In this document: piece by piece, positions 1 through 8,813 of the stretch
Position numbering within the stretch: the stretch's first letter is position 1
Layout: each line of letters starts with the position of its first letter
Assembly (NCBI GenBank): GCA_947453335.1
Contig: CANGFP010000003.1
Coordinates: 62,001 to 126,000 of the forward strand
Direction of reading: 5' to 3'
Length of the DNA: 64,000 nt
Source: Opitutia bacterium
GTDB taxonomy: Bacteria; Verrucomicrobiota; Verrucomicrobiia; Opitutales; UBA953
Program-made: the position numbers and the translations under genes
The notes under the pieces: model-generated
What the model was told of the DNA's origin: nothing
The model's database searches: none
The model's input: only the letters and a program-made list of their open reading frames with translations

Positions 1-1656
1 AACTACGCCGACAAGAAGAAGTTCGCGGTGCTGGAATACACCGACGCGGCCTACGCGGAGGAGCTGGAACGGCTGCACGAGGCTTTCACGCCGCTGGTGC
101 TGCGGGCCAAGGCGCTCGGTCGCTCGCTCCGCATCGGCACCAACCATGGGTCGCTGTCCGACCGCATCATGAACCGCTTCGGCGACTCCCCCCACGGGAT
201 GGTGGAGTCGGCCTTGGAGTTCATCCGGATCGCGGAGTCGCACGGGTTCAAGGACATGATCCTGTCGATGAAGTCCTCCAATCCCAAGGTGATGGTGGAG
301 GCCTACCGGCTCGCGGCCGCCCGCATGTCGACGCTGGGCATGGACTACCCGCTCCACCTCGGGGTGACCGAGGCGGGCGAAGGCGAGGACGCCCGCATCA
401 AGTCCGCCATCGGCATCGGCGCGCTGCTGGCCGACGGCCTGGGCGACACGCTCCGGGTCTCCCTCACCGAGGACCCTTGGCACGAGATCCCGGTCTGCCG
501 CGAGCTCGCCGCGCGCGCGACCGACCTCGCCGCGCTCGGGGCCGCATCCGACGTCCGCCTACAGGCCGACCCGGCGGATCCTTTCTCTTTCGCGCGCCGC
601 GCGACGGATGCGCTGGCACTGTCGCCGAAATGCCCCGCGGGCTCCGCCGAGGTCCCGCGCGTCGTCGTGCGCAGCCGCGCCGGCCTCGCCGACTGGCAGG
701 CTGTCGCCAAGGAGCTGCTCGACGCCCACGCGGCGCAGCGCGAGGTGCGCGCCGAAGGCTTGCTGGTGCGGCTCGACGACCCCGCCCACGCCGTCGGCCT
801 GCGCTCGCTGCGCAAGGCGCTCGGTCCGACCGTGCCGGCGCTCTTCGTCGAGACGAGCCTGTCGACCGCTGATTTCCCGTTCGCCGGCGAGGGCTGCCGC
901 CTGGTCGTGGTCCAGGGTTTCTCCGCCGCGGACGGCGCCGCGGTGCGCGCTTGGGGTTCGGCGGTCACGCAGCACGACGCCATCCTCGCGGCCGACGTGG
1001 ACGGTCCGACGCTGACGGCCCTGTCCCCGGATTTCGCGACGATCCCAGCCGGACGGCTCATCCTCACGTCCTCCCAACCGCAGAACGGGCTGCACGCGAC
1101 CGGGACCTACCGCGAACTGGCGCGCGCGTCGGCGGCCGTCGGCCTGCGCGCGCCGCTCTGGATCCGCGCCACGGCGGCCAACGCAGTGCGGCTCGATCCG
1201 GGCTTCCAGTCACGGCTGCTCGAGGCGTCCATCTTCGCCGGCGGCTTGCTCGTCGACGGGTACGGCGATTTCCTGTCCTGCGAGACCCCGACCACGGCGG
1301 CGAAATCGCTGACCTTGGCGTACGACATCCTCCAGGGGGCGCGCATGCGCCAGACGAAGACCGAATACGTGGCCTGCCCCAGCTGCGGTCGCACGCTCTT
1401 CGACATCCAATCGACGACGCTGAAGATCAAGGAGCGCACGGGGCACCTGAAGTCAGTCACGATCGCGGTCATGGGCTGCATCGTGAACGGCCCGGGCGAG
1501 ATGGCCGACGCGGACTTCGGCTACGTCGGGGGCGCGCCGGGCAAGATCAACCTCTACGTCGGCAAGACCCCGGTGAAGTTCAACATCCCCCAGGAAGAAG
1601 CCGTCGAACGCCTCGTCGACCTCATCAAGGAGAAGGGGAAGTGGACGGAAGCCTGA
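1..1656 (+). CDS. ispG: 4-hydroxy-3-methylbut-2-enyl diphosphate synthase (long form), 5' partial
   Basis: IspG (GcpE) reduces 2-C-methyl-D-erythritol 2,4-cyclodiphosphate to HMBPP in the MEP isoprenoid pathway, using a [4Fe-4S] cluster. The reading frame is open from base 1, so the N-terminus lies outside the window; the GTG at 28 is internal. The visible 551 codons hold the end of the TIM barrel (RIGTNHGSLSDRIM), a large middle insertion as in chlamydial and plant enzymes, and the C-terminal cluster domain with CPSC (codons at 1375 and 1384) and GCIVNGPGE (Cys at 1477), giving the three Cys and one Glu expected as cluster ligands. The stop is TGA at 1654. ispH lies 6 kb downstream on the other strand, so two consecutive pathway enzymes are near each other but not in one operon. 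Confidence 0.95.
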   Translation, partial: NYADKKKFAVLEYTDAAYAEELERLHEAFTPLVLRAKALGRSLRIGTNHGSLSDRIMNRFGDSPHGMVESALEFIRIAESHGFKDMILSMKSSNPKVMVEAYRLAAARMSTLGMDYPLHLGVTEAGEGEDARIKSAIGIGALLADGLGDTLRVSLTEDPWHEIPVCRELAARATDLAALGAASDVRLQADPADPFSFARRATDALALSPKCPAGSAEVPRVVVRSRAGLADWQAVAKELLDAHAAQREVRAEGLLVRLDDPAHAVGLRSLRKALGPTVPALFVETSLSTADFPFAGEGCRLVVVQGFSAADGAAVRAWGSAVTQHDAILAADVDGPTLTALSPDFATIPAGRLILTSSQPQNGLHATGTYRELARASAAVGLRAPLWIRATAANAVRLDPGFQSRLLEASIFAGGLLVDGYGDFLSCETPTTAAKSLTLAYDILQGARMRQTKTEYVACPSCGRTLFDIQSTTLKIKERTGHLKSVTIAVMGCIVNGPGEMADADFGYVGGAPGKINLYVGKTPVKFNIPQEEAVERLVDLIKEKGKWTEA

Positions 1657-1685
1657 CCAGGTAAGGTCGGGGCGGCGTCACGACC

Positions 1686-2459
1686 TCATTTCGCTTCTTT
1701 CGTGAACAGTTCGATCAGGGGCTTGGGGTCCGGCAAGCCGTGGGGATGGTGGTCGCCGCCTTCCTTGGGGAATACTTTGGTCCGTCCACCGTTCTTCTCC
1801 CAGAACTCGACCACAGGCTTGGCGTTGTCGACGAAGGGCACGACGGTGTCGGCGGTGCCGTGCACGGACACGAGGAGGACGCCGGCCTTGATGGCGGGGC
1901 CGAAACCGTCGGTCGGATGCAGCGACTGAGCGAGGGCTTCCTCGTCGGAGGCGAACTTGAACTCGGTCTTGTAGAGCTTCCAGTCGTTGGCGCTACCCTT
2001 GCCCTTCGCGGTCAGCTGGAAACCGCCGGGCCAGGAACGGATGTCGCACACGCCGTTGTCGAGGCAGAGGATGCTGACGCGGTCGGGATGCAGGCGCGTC
2101 CAGGCGTTCACGTAGAGCCCGCCGCGCGAGATGCCGATCAGGGCCGGCTTGGCGGAGAGGCCGCGCTTGTCGTGGAGCTCGGCGTAGAGCTTCTCCCAAG
2201 TCTCCATGGAACGCGCGGAGCCGAACTGGTTCGACACGGCGACGTACGCGACGTGCCAGCCTTGCGCGACGAGGCCGTCCTCGAAGGTCTTCAGATGCCC
2301 CGCGAACTCGCCGACCCAGAGCCACGGCTTGCCCGGCGCGGCCTGGTCGGGGACCTTCAGGGTGACGGCCTTGCCGTCGATCGTGAACTTCTCGACCGGG
2401 GCGGCCGAAGCGATGACACAGCAGGCCATCCCGAGCAGAGCGAGGAAGATGCGGGGCAT
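1686..2459 (-). CDS. secreted alpha/beta hydrolase
   Basis: A 257-aa alpha/beta-hydrolase-fold protein of unknown substrate. The ATG at 2459 is chosen because it gives a clean signal peptide (MPRIFLALLGMACCVIASAA); an upstream in-frame extension to 2618 reads through repeat DNA. The nucleophile elbow is GISRGG near residue 112, and the late motif HGTADTVVPF followed by DHHPHG fits the acid and histidine of the triad. Similar short secreted hydrolases act as esterases or carbohydrate esterases, but the sequence does not fix the substrate. It converges with ispG (29-bp gap) and diverges from gpmI. Confidence 0.8.
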   Translation of the reverse strand: MPRIFLALLGMACCVIASAAPVEKFTIDGKAVTLKVPDQAAPGKPWLWVGEFAGHLKTFEDGLVAQGWHVAYVAVSNQFGSARSMETWEKLYAELHDKRGLSAKPALIGISRGGLYVNAWTRLHPDRVSILCLDNGVCDIRSWPGGFQLTAKGKGSANDWKLYKTEFKFASDEEALAQSLHPTDGFGPAIKAGVLLVSVHGTADTVVPFVDNAKPVVEFWEKNGGRTKVFPKEGGDHHPHGLPDPKPLIELFTKEAK

Positions 2460-2735
2460 GACGGCATGTTTAGGTGTAAATGCGCCAAGGTGCAAACGTG
2501 CAAATATGGTAAAAGGCCGGGCCCGGACTGCGCAAAGCGGCACCACGACCACTTGTCCCCATGTCACATAGCCACCATGTCCGACCTGCAATCTGTACTC
2601 CGTACTCAACACTCTCATCCAGCTTTGCGCTTTTGCGCAGGCCGCAGGCCGATTTCCACTTTTGCACCAGAGCCCTCGCCTCTCTTCCCCTTGCCTACCG
2701 CCCCTATTCCCCCCTATTCCTCCCCCCTATCCATT
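2460..2735. other. divergent intergenic region with repeats and C-rich leader
   Basis: Region between the hydrolase and gpmI. It contains near-repeats of GTGCAAACGTGCAAAT (about 2489-2510; an inverted relative is at 35355-35372), a CCGTACTCAACACTC module near 2597, and a pyrimidine-rich tract (about 2690-2735) running straight into the gpmI ATG. No clear sigma70 promoter could be assigned. Confidence 0.5.
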
Positions 2736-4289
2736 ATGTCCACCACACTCCTTGTTATCCGCGACGGCTGGGGCGAAAACCACAACGCCAAGCACGATAA
2801 GTTCAACGCCATCAAGGTCGCCAATATCCCGGTGTCCCGCGGCCTGACCGCGAAGTGGCCCCGCACCGAGATCATGGCCCACGGACTCGATGTCGGCCTG
2901 CCGGTCGGGATCATGGGCAACTCCGAGGTCGGCCACCAAAACATCGGCGCCGGCCGCATCGTCGACCAGGAGATCGTCCGCATCGACAAGGGTCTCACCG
3001 ACCCCGCCGCCATGCGCCAGATCAAGGCCTTCCGCGGGCTCGTCGAGAACGTCAAGGCCACCGGCGGCGCCGTCCACCTCATGGGGCTCTGCTCCGAGGC
3101 CGGTGTCCACTCCACCCTGCCCCACCTCTACGCGCTCCTCCGCCTGCTGAAGGAAGAAGGCCTGACCAAGGTCTTCGTGCATGCGTTCATGGACGGCCGC
3201 GACAGCCCGCCCACCTCCGGCCTCGGCTACCTCCAGCAGCTCGAAGCCGAACTGGTCAAGATCGGCGTGGGCAAGGTCGCCAGCGTCGCGGGCCGCTTCT
3301 GGGCCATGGACCGCGACAACCGCTGGGAACGCGTGCGGACGGCCTACGACGCCCTCACCGGCGCCCCGGCCCCCGAAGCGGCCTCCGCCACTGCGGCGGT
3401 GCAGGCCTACTACGACAAGCCGACCGACGCCAACACCGTGGGCGACGAGTTCGTCCCGGCCACGCGCATCAAGGGCACGGCGTTCATCCAGGATGGCGAC
3501 TCGGTGCTGTTCTTCAACTTCCGCGGCGACCGTCCGCGCGAGATCACCCGCGCGTTCATCGACCCGGCCTTCAAGGGCTGGGAACGCCCGAAGATGCTCA
3601 AGCTCTTCTACGCGACGCTCACTAACTACGAGAAGGGCCTCTGCCCGAACGTGGTCTTCGACAAGCCGGCCAAGATGGTGAACATCCTCGGCGAATGGGT
3701 CTCCAAGCAGGGGATCAAGCAGTACCGCACGGCGGAGACCGAGAAGTTCCCGCACGTGACGTTCTTCTTCAACGACTACCGTGAAGAGGCGTTCGCCGGC
3801 GAGGAGCGCGGCATGGCCCAGAGCCCGAAGGAGGTCTCGACCTACAACCAGAAGCCCGAGATGTCCGCCGCCCACGTCACCGAGCTCGCCAAGGCAGCCA
3901 TCCTGTCCGGCCAGTACGGCCTCGTGGTCGTCAACTACGCCAACCCGGACATGGTCGGCCACACGGGCGACCTCGCCGCGGTCTGCAAGGCCTGCGAAGC
4001 GGTCGACGCCGGCCTCGGCACGCTGCTCGCCGCCATCGACCAGGTGGGCGGCAAGGCCCTCGTCACGGCCGACCACGGCAACGCCGACCAGATGTGGGAA
4101 CCGGAAGAGAACTGCGCCCACACACGCCATACGCTCAGCCCCGTCGAGGTCGTCCTCTACGGCAAAGGCTGCGAAAAGCTGAAGACGCGCCCCACCGGCC
4201 GCCTCGCCGACATCGCGCCGACCGTCCTGCAGCTCATGGGTCTCCCCAAGCCGGCCGAGATGACGGGCGAGTCGCTGATCGCTGGCTAA
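2736..4289 (+). CDS. gpmI: 2,3-bisphosphoglycerate-independent phosphoglycerate mutase
   Basis: Interconverts 3- and 2-phosphoglycerate in glycolysis using two Mn2+ ions. The 517-aa product has the family length. The N-terminal metal-binding LLVIRDGWG, the phosphoserine loop GNSEVGHQNIGAGR, DGRDSPPTSG, the metal ligands in VTADHGNADQM and the histidine in HTRHTLSPVE are all present. The ATG at 2736 matches the family N-terminus; the frame is open for another kilobase upstream, but that part is antisense to the hydrolase gene and repeat DNA. There is no Shine-Dalgarno; the codon follows a C/T tract. A strong intrinsic terminator follows 24 bp after the stop, so the gene looks monocistronic. 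Confidence 0.97.
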   Translation: MSTTLLVIRDGWGENHNAKHDKFNAIKVANIPVSRGLTAKWPRTEIMAHGLDVGLPVGIMGNSEVGHQNIGAGRIVDQEIVRIDKGLTDPAAMRQIKAFRGLVENVKATGGAVHLMGLCSEAGVHSTLPHLYALLRLLKEEGLTKVFVHAFMDGRDSPPTSGLGYLQQLEAELVKIGVGKVASVAGRFWAMDRDNRWERVRTAYDALTGAPAPEAASATAAVQAYYDKPTDANTVGDEFVPATRIKGTAFIQDGDSVLFFNFRGDRPREITRAFIDPAFKGWERPKMLKLFYATLTNYEKGLCPNVVFDKPAKMVNILGEWVSKQGIKQYRTAETEKFPHVTFFFNDYREEAFAGEERGMAQSPKEVSTYNQKPEMSAAHVTELAKAAILSGQYGLVVVNYANPDMVGHTGDLAAVCKACEAVDAGLGTLLAAIDQVGGKALVTADHGNADQMWEPEENCAHTRHTLSPVEVVLYGKGCEKLKTRPTGRLADIAPTVLQLMGLPKPAEMTGESLIAG

Positions 4290-4313
4290 GCCACATCCGC
4301 ATTCCCATCGCTG

Positions 4314-4345
4314 AAAGGCCGGCACCCAGTGCCGGCCTTTTCTTT
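4314..4345 (+). terminator. rho-independent terminator of gpmI
   Basis: Perfect 12-bp stem AAAGGCCGGCAC (4314-4325) with GTGCCGGCCTTT (4329-4340), 3-nt loop CCA, then TCTTT. It lies just after the gpmI stop codon. Confidence 0.9.
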
Positions 4346-4346
4346 G

Positions 4347-4499
4347 GTAGGGTCGGGACGGCGTCACGACCTACTCGGGTTGCGAATTGAGGGTTTAGGG
4401 TTGAGGGTTGAGGGAGTGCTGCGGCATGTGGCCGCACAACAGCTAGTCACCTGCTCAACCAACCCCCAACCCAAGGGCGTGACGCCGTCCCGCCCCTAC
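4347..4499. mobile_element. MITE-like element A with 27-bp terminal inverted repeats
   Basis: Left end GTAGGGTCGGGACGGCGTCA... (4347-4373) and right end (4473-4499) are inverted copies with about three mismatches in 27. The 99-bp centre holds a G-rich (GGGTTGA)n run, a GCGGCATGTGGCCGC core and a C-rich run. C-rich and CTCGACTCATC-type modules continue to 4619. Related units are at 19616-19787, 20830-21006 and 62631-62873. No coding capacity and no clear target duplication. Confidence 0.7.
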
Positions 4500-4619
4500 C
4501 CTCGATTCATCCCTCGACTCATCCCTCGGCGCCGTCCCCAACCCGCACCCCTCAACCCGCAACCCGCATCGGCCTCTGCACTCTCTCAGCAATCGTTACT
4601 CGGTAATCTCGTCCTCGCC

Positions 4620-6494
4620 TCAGTTCGCCATTCCCGTCGCGAAGGTGATGCCGAGGGAATCGGCGACGGCGCGGAGGATCTCGATCTCGGCCGGTTCCGC
4701 ACGGTCGTCGTGCAGCATGGCCACGCCGCACGCCCGCACGAACCGGCGGCGTTCCATGACGCTTTGGCAGGCGATCACGGCCAGGGCGTCGTCGACTTTC
4801 TGGAGGTCGACTTCCTCGGCCGGCAGGATGACGGTCGTGAGGTCCGGACGCCCGAGCTCCGCCACGCCGAGGGCGAAGGCTTCGCGTTGTTCGTCCGCGG
4901 ATTCGCTCGAAGTGCGGACCACGGCGGAAAGGACCAAGGCGTAGCTGGCCGAGAGGCCGAGCAAGGGGGGCGGACCGGAGCGCGCGACGTCGTCGAGGTA
5001 GCGCCGCATCGAGGCCTGCACGAGGAGCACGATGAGTCCGTCCTCCGCGTCGTAACCGACCTTCTGGATCGCGAGGCGGAAGAGCGCCAGCTGGGCCGCG
5101 GAAAGCTGGCGAAGCCCGGGGATGGCGAGGTCGAGCAGCGGCACCCGGGAGCCGGCCGGCAAGGCGCGCAGCGCGGGCTCGAGTCGAAGGACTTCCGCCA
5201 CGACTTCACCGCCGGCGAGGCATTTGGCCGTGGCGAGCTGTTCGGCACGCAGGCGCGGGTCGGCCCGCAGGGTAAGGCCGATCGCGAGGGCCATCGCGCC
5301 GATCGGATCCGCGGCCGCGGCGCGGAGCTCCGACGGCAAGGTTCCGCGGAAGCCGACGGAGGACTGGATCTCGAGGTTGGTCGGGACGCGGCGCAGGGGT
5401 GCCCGAGGGAGCGGTGGCGGGGTCGCGGCGCCCGCGCGGCCGGCCAACCCGGCGACGGGGCCATCGACCGGGTCGACGTAAGCGATGTCCGGGATGATAC
5501 CGTCGAACGACGGCTGGATGCGGCGGATGCGCTCGGCGATCGGCGGGTGCGAGGAGAAGAGGAACTCCATGACCCCTCCGGTCGAGGAGAAGTAGAGGTG
5601 CTGGGATTCGAGTTCCGCCGGAGCGGCCCGGCGTTCGCCGTTGGCGTATCCGGCTATCTTCTTTAGGGCACCGGCCAAGCCGTCGGGGTTGCGCGTGAAC
5701 TGCACCGCGGAGGCGTCCGCGAGGTATTCGCGCTGCCGCGAGACGGAGGCTTGGATGATACGCGCGAAGAAGACACCGCCGAGGCCGAGGAGGAACACGA
5801 CGAGGCCGACCAAGGCCAAGGGGATCGTGACCTTGGCGCTGTCCTTGTCGTCGCTGGCTTCGCCCAGCAGGCGCATCATGACGTAGCCGAGCTGGGCGAG
5901 CGCGGTGAGGCCGGCGACGGTCCCGATGATGCGCAGGTTGAGCTTCATGTCGCCGTTGCCGATGTGGCTGAACTCGTGGCCGATGACGCCCTGGAGCTCG
6001 TCGCGGGTGAGATGATCCAAGGCCCCGCGGGTCACGGCGATCGCGGCGTCCTGCGGGTCGTTGCCGGCGGCGAAGGCGTTGATGGTGGCGTCGCCGGGGA
6101 CGACGTAACAGGCGGGAATGGGCAGGCCCGAGGCGAGGGCCATCTCCTCGACGATGTTCAGGAAACGGCGCTCGGCGAGGTCCTGCGTCTGCGGCGAGAC
6201 GGGCCGCCCACCGAGGGTCTGGGCGACGTACGCCCCGCCCTTGGCGAGTTCGCTGATGCGCAACCAGCTGCCGCCCAGGATCACGACCAGCGCCGTGCCG
6301 GTGGTGGCAAAGAAGAGCTTGGGCTGGAAGAGCTCGTAGTGGCCGTGGTGCAGGAACCTGCCGACGGCGTAGACGGCGAGGCCGTAGAGGCCGCCCGCCA
6401 GCACCAGGATGGCCAGCACCAGGAGCACGACGAGCTTCGTCGTGCGTCCTCGGGCCTCGTCCTGGGCCCGGAAGAAATTCATGGTGGCCGCCAT
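4620..6494 (-). CDS. membrane M48 family metalloprotease (HtpX/Ste24-like) with C-terminal extension
   Basis: A 624-aa zinc metalloprotease predicted in the inner membrane. Two hydrophobic segments (about residues 20-45 and 57-78) precede the catalytic HEFSH (173-177), with the third ligand in REYLADASAV (Glu256). A membrane hairpin (about 224-248) lies between. The C-terminal third (about 340-624) is an extra, mostly helical domain not found in the roughly 300-residue HtpX. ATG codons at 6494 and 6482 are both possible starts; the second gives MNFFRAQDEARG. It is the last gene of a lemA / membrane protein / M48 operon; lemA next to M48 proteases is a common pairing, suggesting membrane protein quality control. 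Confidence 0.88.
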   Translation of the reverse strand: MAATMNFFRAQDEARGRTTKLVVLLVLAILVLAGGLYGLAVYAVGRFLHHGHYELFQPKLFFATTGTALVVILGGSWLRISELAKGGAYVAQTLGGRPVSPQTQDLAERRFLNIVEEMALASGLPIPACYVVPGDATINAFAAGNDPQDAAIAVTRGALDHLTRDELQGVIGHEFSHIGNGDMKLNLRIIGTVAGLTALAQLGYVMMRLLGEASDDKDSAKVTIPLALVGLVVFLLGLGGVFFARIIQASVSRQREYLADASAVQFTRNPDGLAGALKKIAGYANGERRAAPAELESQHLYFSSTGGVMEFLFSSHPPIAERIRRIQPSFDGIIPDIAYVDPVDGPVAGLAGRAGAATPPPLPRAPLRRVPTNLEIQSSVGFRGTLPSELRAAAADPIGAMALAIGLTLRADPRLRAEQLATAKCLAGGEVVAEVLRLEPALRALPAGSRVPLLDLAIPGLRQLSAAQLALFRLAIQKVGYDAEDGLIVLLVQASMRRYLDDVARSGPPPLLGLSASYALVLSAVVRTSSESADEQREAFALGVAELGRPDLTTVILPAEEVDLQKVDDALAVIACQSVMERRRFVRACGVAMLHDDRAEPAEIEILRAVADSLGITFATGMAN

Positions 6495-6512
6495 CGGGCG
6501 ACAGGGACGGGT

Positions 6513-7148
6513 TTAGCCTTGGACGACGGACTCGCCGGCGGCCGGCTCAGCGAAGAGGCGCTGGTAGGCGGCGGTGACCGCCAAAGAGAGGATCGGCGCC
6601 GTGGCCAAGATGCCGATGAAGCAGGCGATGATACCCAATCCGGAGACGAAGTTGGCGACGAAGTAGAGCAGGAAGGCCCAGCCCCAGTGGGCGGTGACGG
6701 CCTGACGGCCGATCTCGAGGCATTCCCAGAAGGAGCCGCGACGGTCGGCCAGCAGGTGGAACGAAAGCAACCAAGCGTACGCGAGGTAGAAGCCGGGCAG
6801 GAAACAGAACACCAGGCCGATCACGATGAAGACGAGCATGACGATCATCATCAGCCAGGAAGACCCGAAGGAGTCGAAGCCGCTCATCAGGTCGTCAAAG
6901 CCCGCCTTTTCCCCGCGGAGCACCTTGGCGTGGAAACGAGCCCGACCGACGTACAACGGCGGGATGGTGATGAGGAAGCAGCAGAGCAGACCGAAGACGA
7001 GGTTCATCAGCACGACGTTCCAGAAGTCGCGCTTGAGCGCGCCGAACGCTTGGGTCAGGCAGACGCCGAGGTCGAACGGGGCTACGGCGTTCTTGGCGCG
7101 CTGGACGCGGCCGAGCTGCTCGGGATTGAGGGTGGCGAAGAGTCCCAT
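6513..7148 (-). CDS. multi-pass membrane protein (DUF975-like)
   Basis: A 211-aa integral membrane protein with about four to five hydrophobic segments (VVLMNLVFGLLCCFLITIPP, LMMIVMLVFIVIGLVF, FLLYFVANFVSGLGIIACFI and following). The amphipathic pattern resembles the DUF975/glycerophosphoryl-diesterase membrane-domain group; the function is unknown. It sits between lemA and the M48 gene with gaps of 30 and 18 bp, so all three are probably co-transcribed and it may work with them at the membrane. Confidence 0.75.
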   Translation of the reverse strand: MGLFATLNPEQLGRVQRAKNAVAPFDLGVCLTQAFGALKRDFWNVVLMNLVFGLLCCFLITIPPLYVGRARFHAKVLRGEKAGFDDLMSGFDSFGSSWLMMIVMLVFIVIGLVFCFLPGFYLAYAWLLSFHLLADRRGSFWECLEIGRQAVTAHWGWAFLLYFVANFVSGLGIIACFIGILATAPILSLAVTAAYQRLFAEPAAGESVVQG

Positions 7149-7178
7149 GGTGCGAATTGGTCGAGGTGCGGCGTAGGC

Positions 7179-7781
7179 TTAGAACTTCACCGTCGGAGCG
7201 GCCTTCTCGGCTTCGTTCTCGATCTTGAAGAACTCGGCCGGGAGGAAGCCGAAGGAGTTCGCGACGAAGACGTTCGGGAAGACCTCGCGCGAGGTGTTGT
7301 AGTCGAGGACGGCGTCGTTGTAGGCCTGGCGGGAGAACGCGATGCGGTTCTCGGTCGAGGCAAGCTCCTCCATGAGCGAACGCATGGTGGCGTCGGCTTT
7401 GAGCTGCGGGTAGTTCTCGGAGACGACCATGAGGCGGCCCAGGGCGCCGCTGAGGCCTGACTCGGCCTGGGCGAGCTCGCGCATGGCGGCGGGGTCCGCG
7501 GGGTTTCCGGCGAAGCGGACGTTCGCCTGCGTGGCCTTGGCGCGGGCTTCGATGACCGCGGTGAGCGTGCCGCTCTCGTGGGCCATGTAGCCCTTGGCGG
7601 TCTCGACGAGGTTCGGGATGAGGTCGTGGCGGCGCTTCAGCTGGACGTCCACCTGCGCGAAGGCGTTCTTGAAGCGGTTCCGCAGACCGACGAGCGTGTT
7701 GTAGATGCCGACGAGGAAGAGGCCGGCGACGACGAGGATCGCGACGAGGACGAGGAGGGCGATGAGGATACCGGGTAGCAT
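7179..7781 (-). CDS. LemA family protein
   Basis: A 200-aa protein with an N-terminal transmembrane helix (about residues 4-27) followed by the alpha-helical LemA domain; typical signatures are YNTLVGLRNRFKNAFAQVDV, LKRRHDLIPNLVETAKGY and SRQAYNDAVLDYN. LemA proteins are membrane-anchored helical proteins of unclear function often encoded beside M48 peptidases or TPM-domain proteins. This is the first gene of the three-gene unit, preceded by a possible promoter at 7839-7865. Confidence 0.93.
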   Translation of the reverse strand: MLPGILIALLVLVAILVVAGLFLVGIYNTLVGLRNRFKNAFAQVDVQLKRRHDLIPNLVETAKGYMAHESGTLTAVIEARAKATQANVRFAGNPADPAAMRELAQAESGLSGALGRLMVVSENYPQLKADATMRSLMEELASTENRIAFSRQAYNDAVLDYNTSREVFPNVFVANSFGFLPAEFFKIENEAEKAAPTVKF

Positions 7782-7838
7782 GATGGGGTCAGCCTACCCC
7801 CTCCCCCACCCGCCGCAAGTCCGACCGACCCGGCCTGT

Positions 7839-7865
7839 ATTATAAATACACCAAGGGGTTTCCAA
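7839..7865 (-). promoter_or_regulatory. possible sigma70 promoter for the lemA operon
   Basis: On the minus strand a perfect TATAAT (7839-7844) sits inside a short AT palindrome TGTATT-ATA-AATACA, with TTGGAA (7860-7865) 15 bp upstream. Spacing is short for a -35 box, so only the -10 is convincing. The start of lemA is 58 bp downstream. Confidence 0.4.
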
Positions 7866-7886
7866 AAGCGGCCCGGCCGGCCGGTT

Positions 7887-8759
7887 TCAGGCGAGTTCCG
7901 CGAGCTTCCGGCAGGCTTCGTCGATCAGGAAAGCCGGGGTCGAGGCCCCGGCGGTCACGCCGACGGTCGCGTAACGGCCCAGGGCCGCGAGGTCCAGTTC
8001 GGCCGCGGTCTCGACGTGGAAACAGGGCAGGCCTTGGATCTCGACGAGCTTGGCAAGCTTGACGGTGTTCGCCGAGTGGCGGCCGCCGATGACGACGATG
8101 GCTTGGCAGCCTTGGCGCTTGAGCTCCAGGATGTCGGCCTGGCGGTCCTTGGTGGCGCCGCAGATGGTGTCGAAGACGAGCGTGCCGGGGAAACGTCCCT
8201 TGAGGCGCGCGGCCAGGCGTTCGAACTCGTCCGTGAACATGGTCGACTGCGAGACCATACAGACTTTATCGCCAAGTTCGGGCAAGGCATCGATGTCCGC
8301 TTCGCCGGAGATGACGTGCCCCTGCCCTTCGGCATAGCCGAGGAGGCCGATGACTTCCGGGTGCTTGGGGTCGCCGAAGATGACGGTGCGGAAGCCTTTC
8401 TTGGCGTGCAGGCGGACCTTGCCCGCGATGATGCCGACGTCAGGACAGGTGGCGTCCCGGAATTCCATGCCGAGCGACTTCAGGTAATCGCGGCGCTCGG
8501 GCGAGATGCCGTGAGCGCGCACGACCATGACGGCGTTGGCGTCGGTGGCGCGGCTGACGGCGAGCTTGGCTTCGCTGGTGTAGTCGCCGACTTCGCGGAT
8601 GCCTTCGCCGGTCAGGACCTCCATCATCTGGCGGTTGTGGATCAGCGGACCATCCGTATACACGGGATGGCGGCCCTTCTGCGCGTACTCGCGCGCGATG
8701 TCGATGGCGCGCTCGACGCCCCAGCAGAAGCCGGCGGATTTGGCTCGGATGACCTTCAC
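7887..8759 (-). CDS. ispH: 4-hydroxy-3-methylbut-2-enyl diphosphate reductase
   Basis: Last enzyme of the MEP pathway; reduces HMBPP to IPP and DMAPP with a [4Fe-4S] cluster. The 290-aa product has the three cluster cysteines in GFCWGV, ATCPDV and TICGAT, plus VRAHGIS, GDPKHPEV and the SQSTMF motif. GTG at 8759 is chosen because it gives the family start VKVIRAKSAGFCWG and has GGGGAG just upstream; a TTG 39 bp earlier is less likely. Confidence 0.96.
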   Translation of the reverse strand: MKVIRAKSAGFCWGVERAIDIAREYAQKGRHPVYTDGPLIHNRQMMEVLTGEGIREVGDYTSEAKLAVSRATDANAVMVVRAHGISPERRDYLKSLGMEFRDATCPDVGIIAGKVRLHAKKGFRTVIFGDPKHPEVIGLLGYAEGQGHVISGEADIDALPELGDKVCMVSQSTMFTDEFERLAARLKGRFPGTLVFDTICGATKDRQADILELKRQGCQAIVVIGGRHSANTVKLAKLVEIQGLPCFHVETAAELDLAALGRYATVGVTAGASTPAFLIDEACRKLAELA

Positions 8760-8813
8760 GCTCCCCACGCTGGGCGGAAGCCGGGACGGTTCAAGCAAAG
8801 TCGGGCGGCCGGC

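Noticed and set aside
1740..2735. N-terminal extension of gpmI by 332 codons
   Set aside because: The frame is open only because it is antisense to the hydrolase gene; family length and N-terminal motif fix the start at 2736.
2727..4367. A 546-codon minus-strand frame opposite gpmI
   Set aside because: gpmI is certain by motifs; the antisense frame shows no domain and only shadow-like composition.
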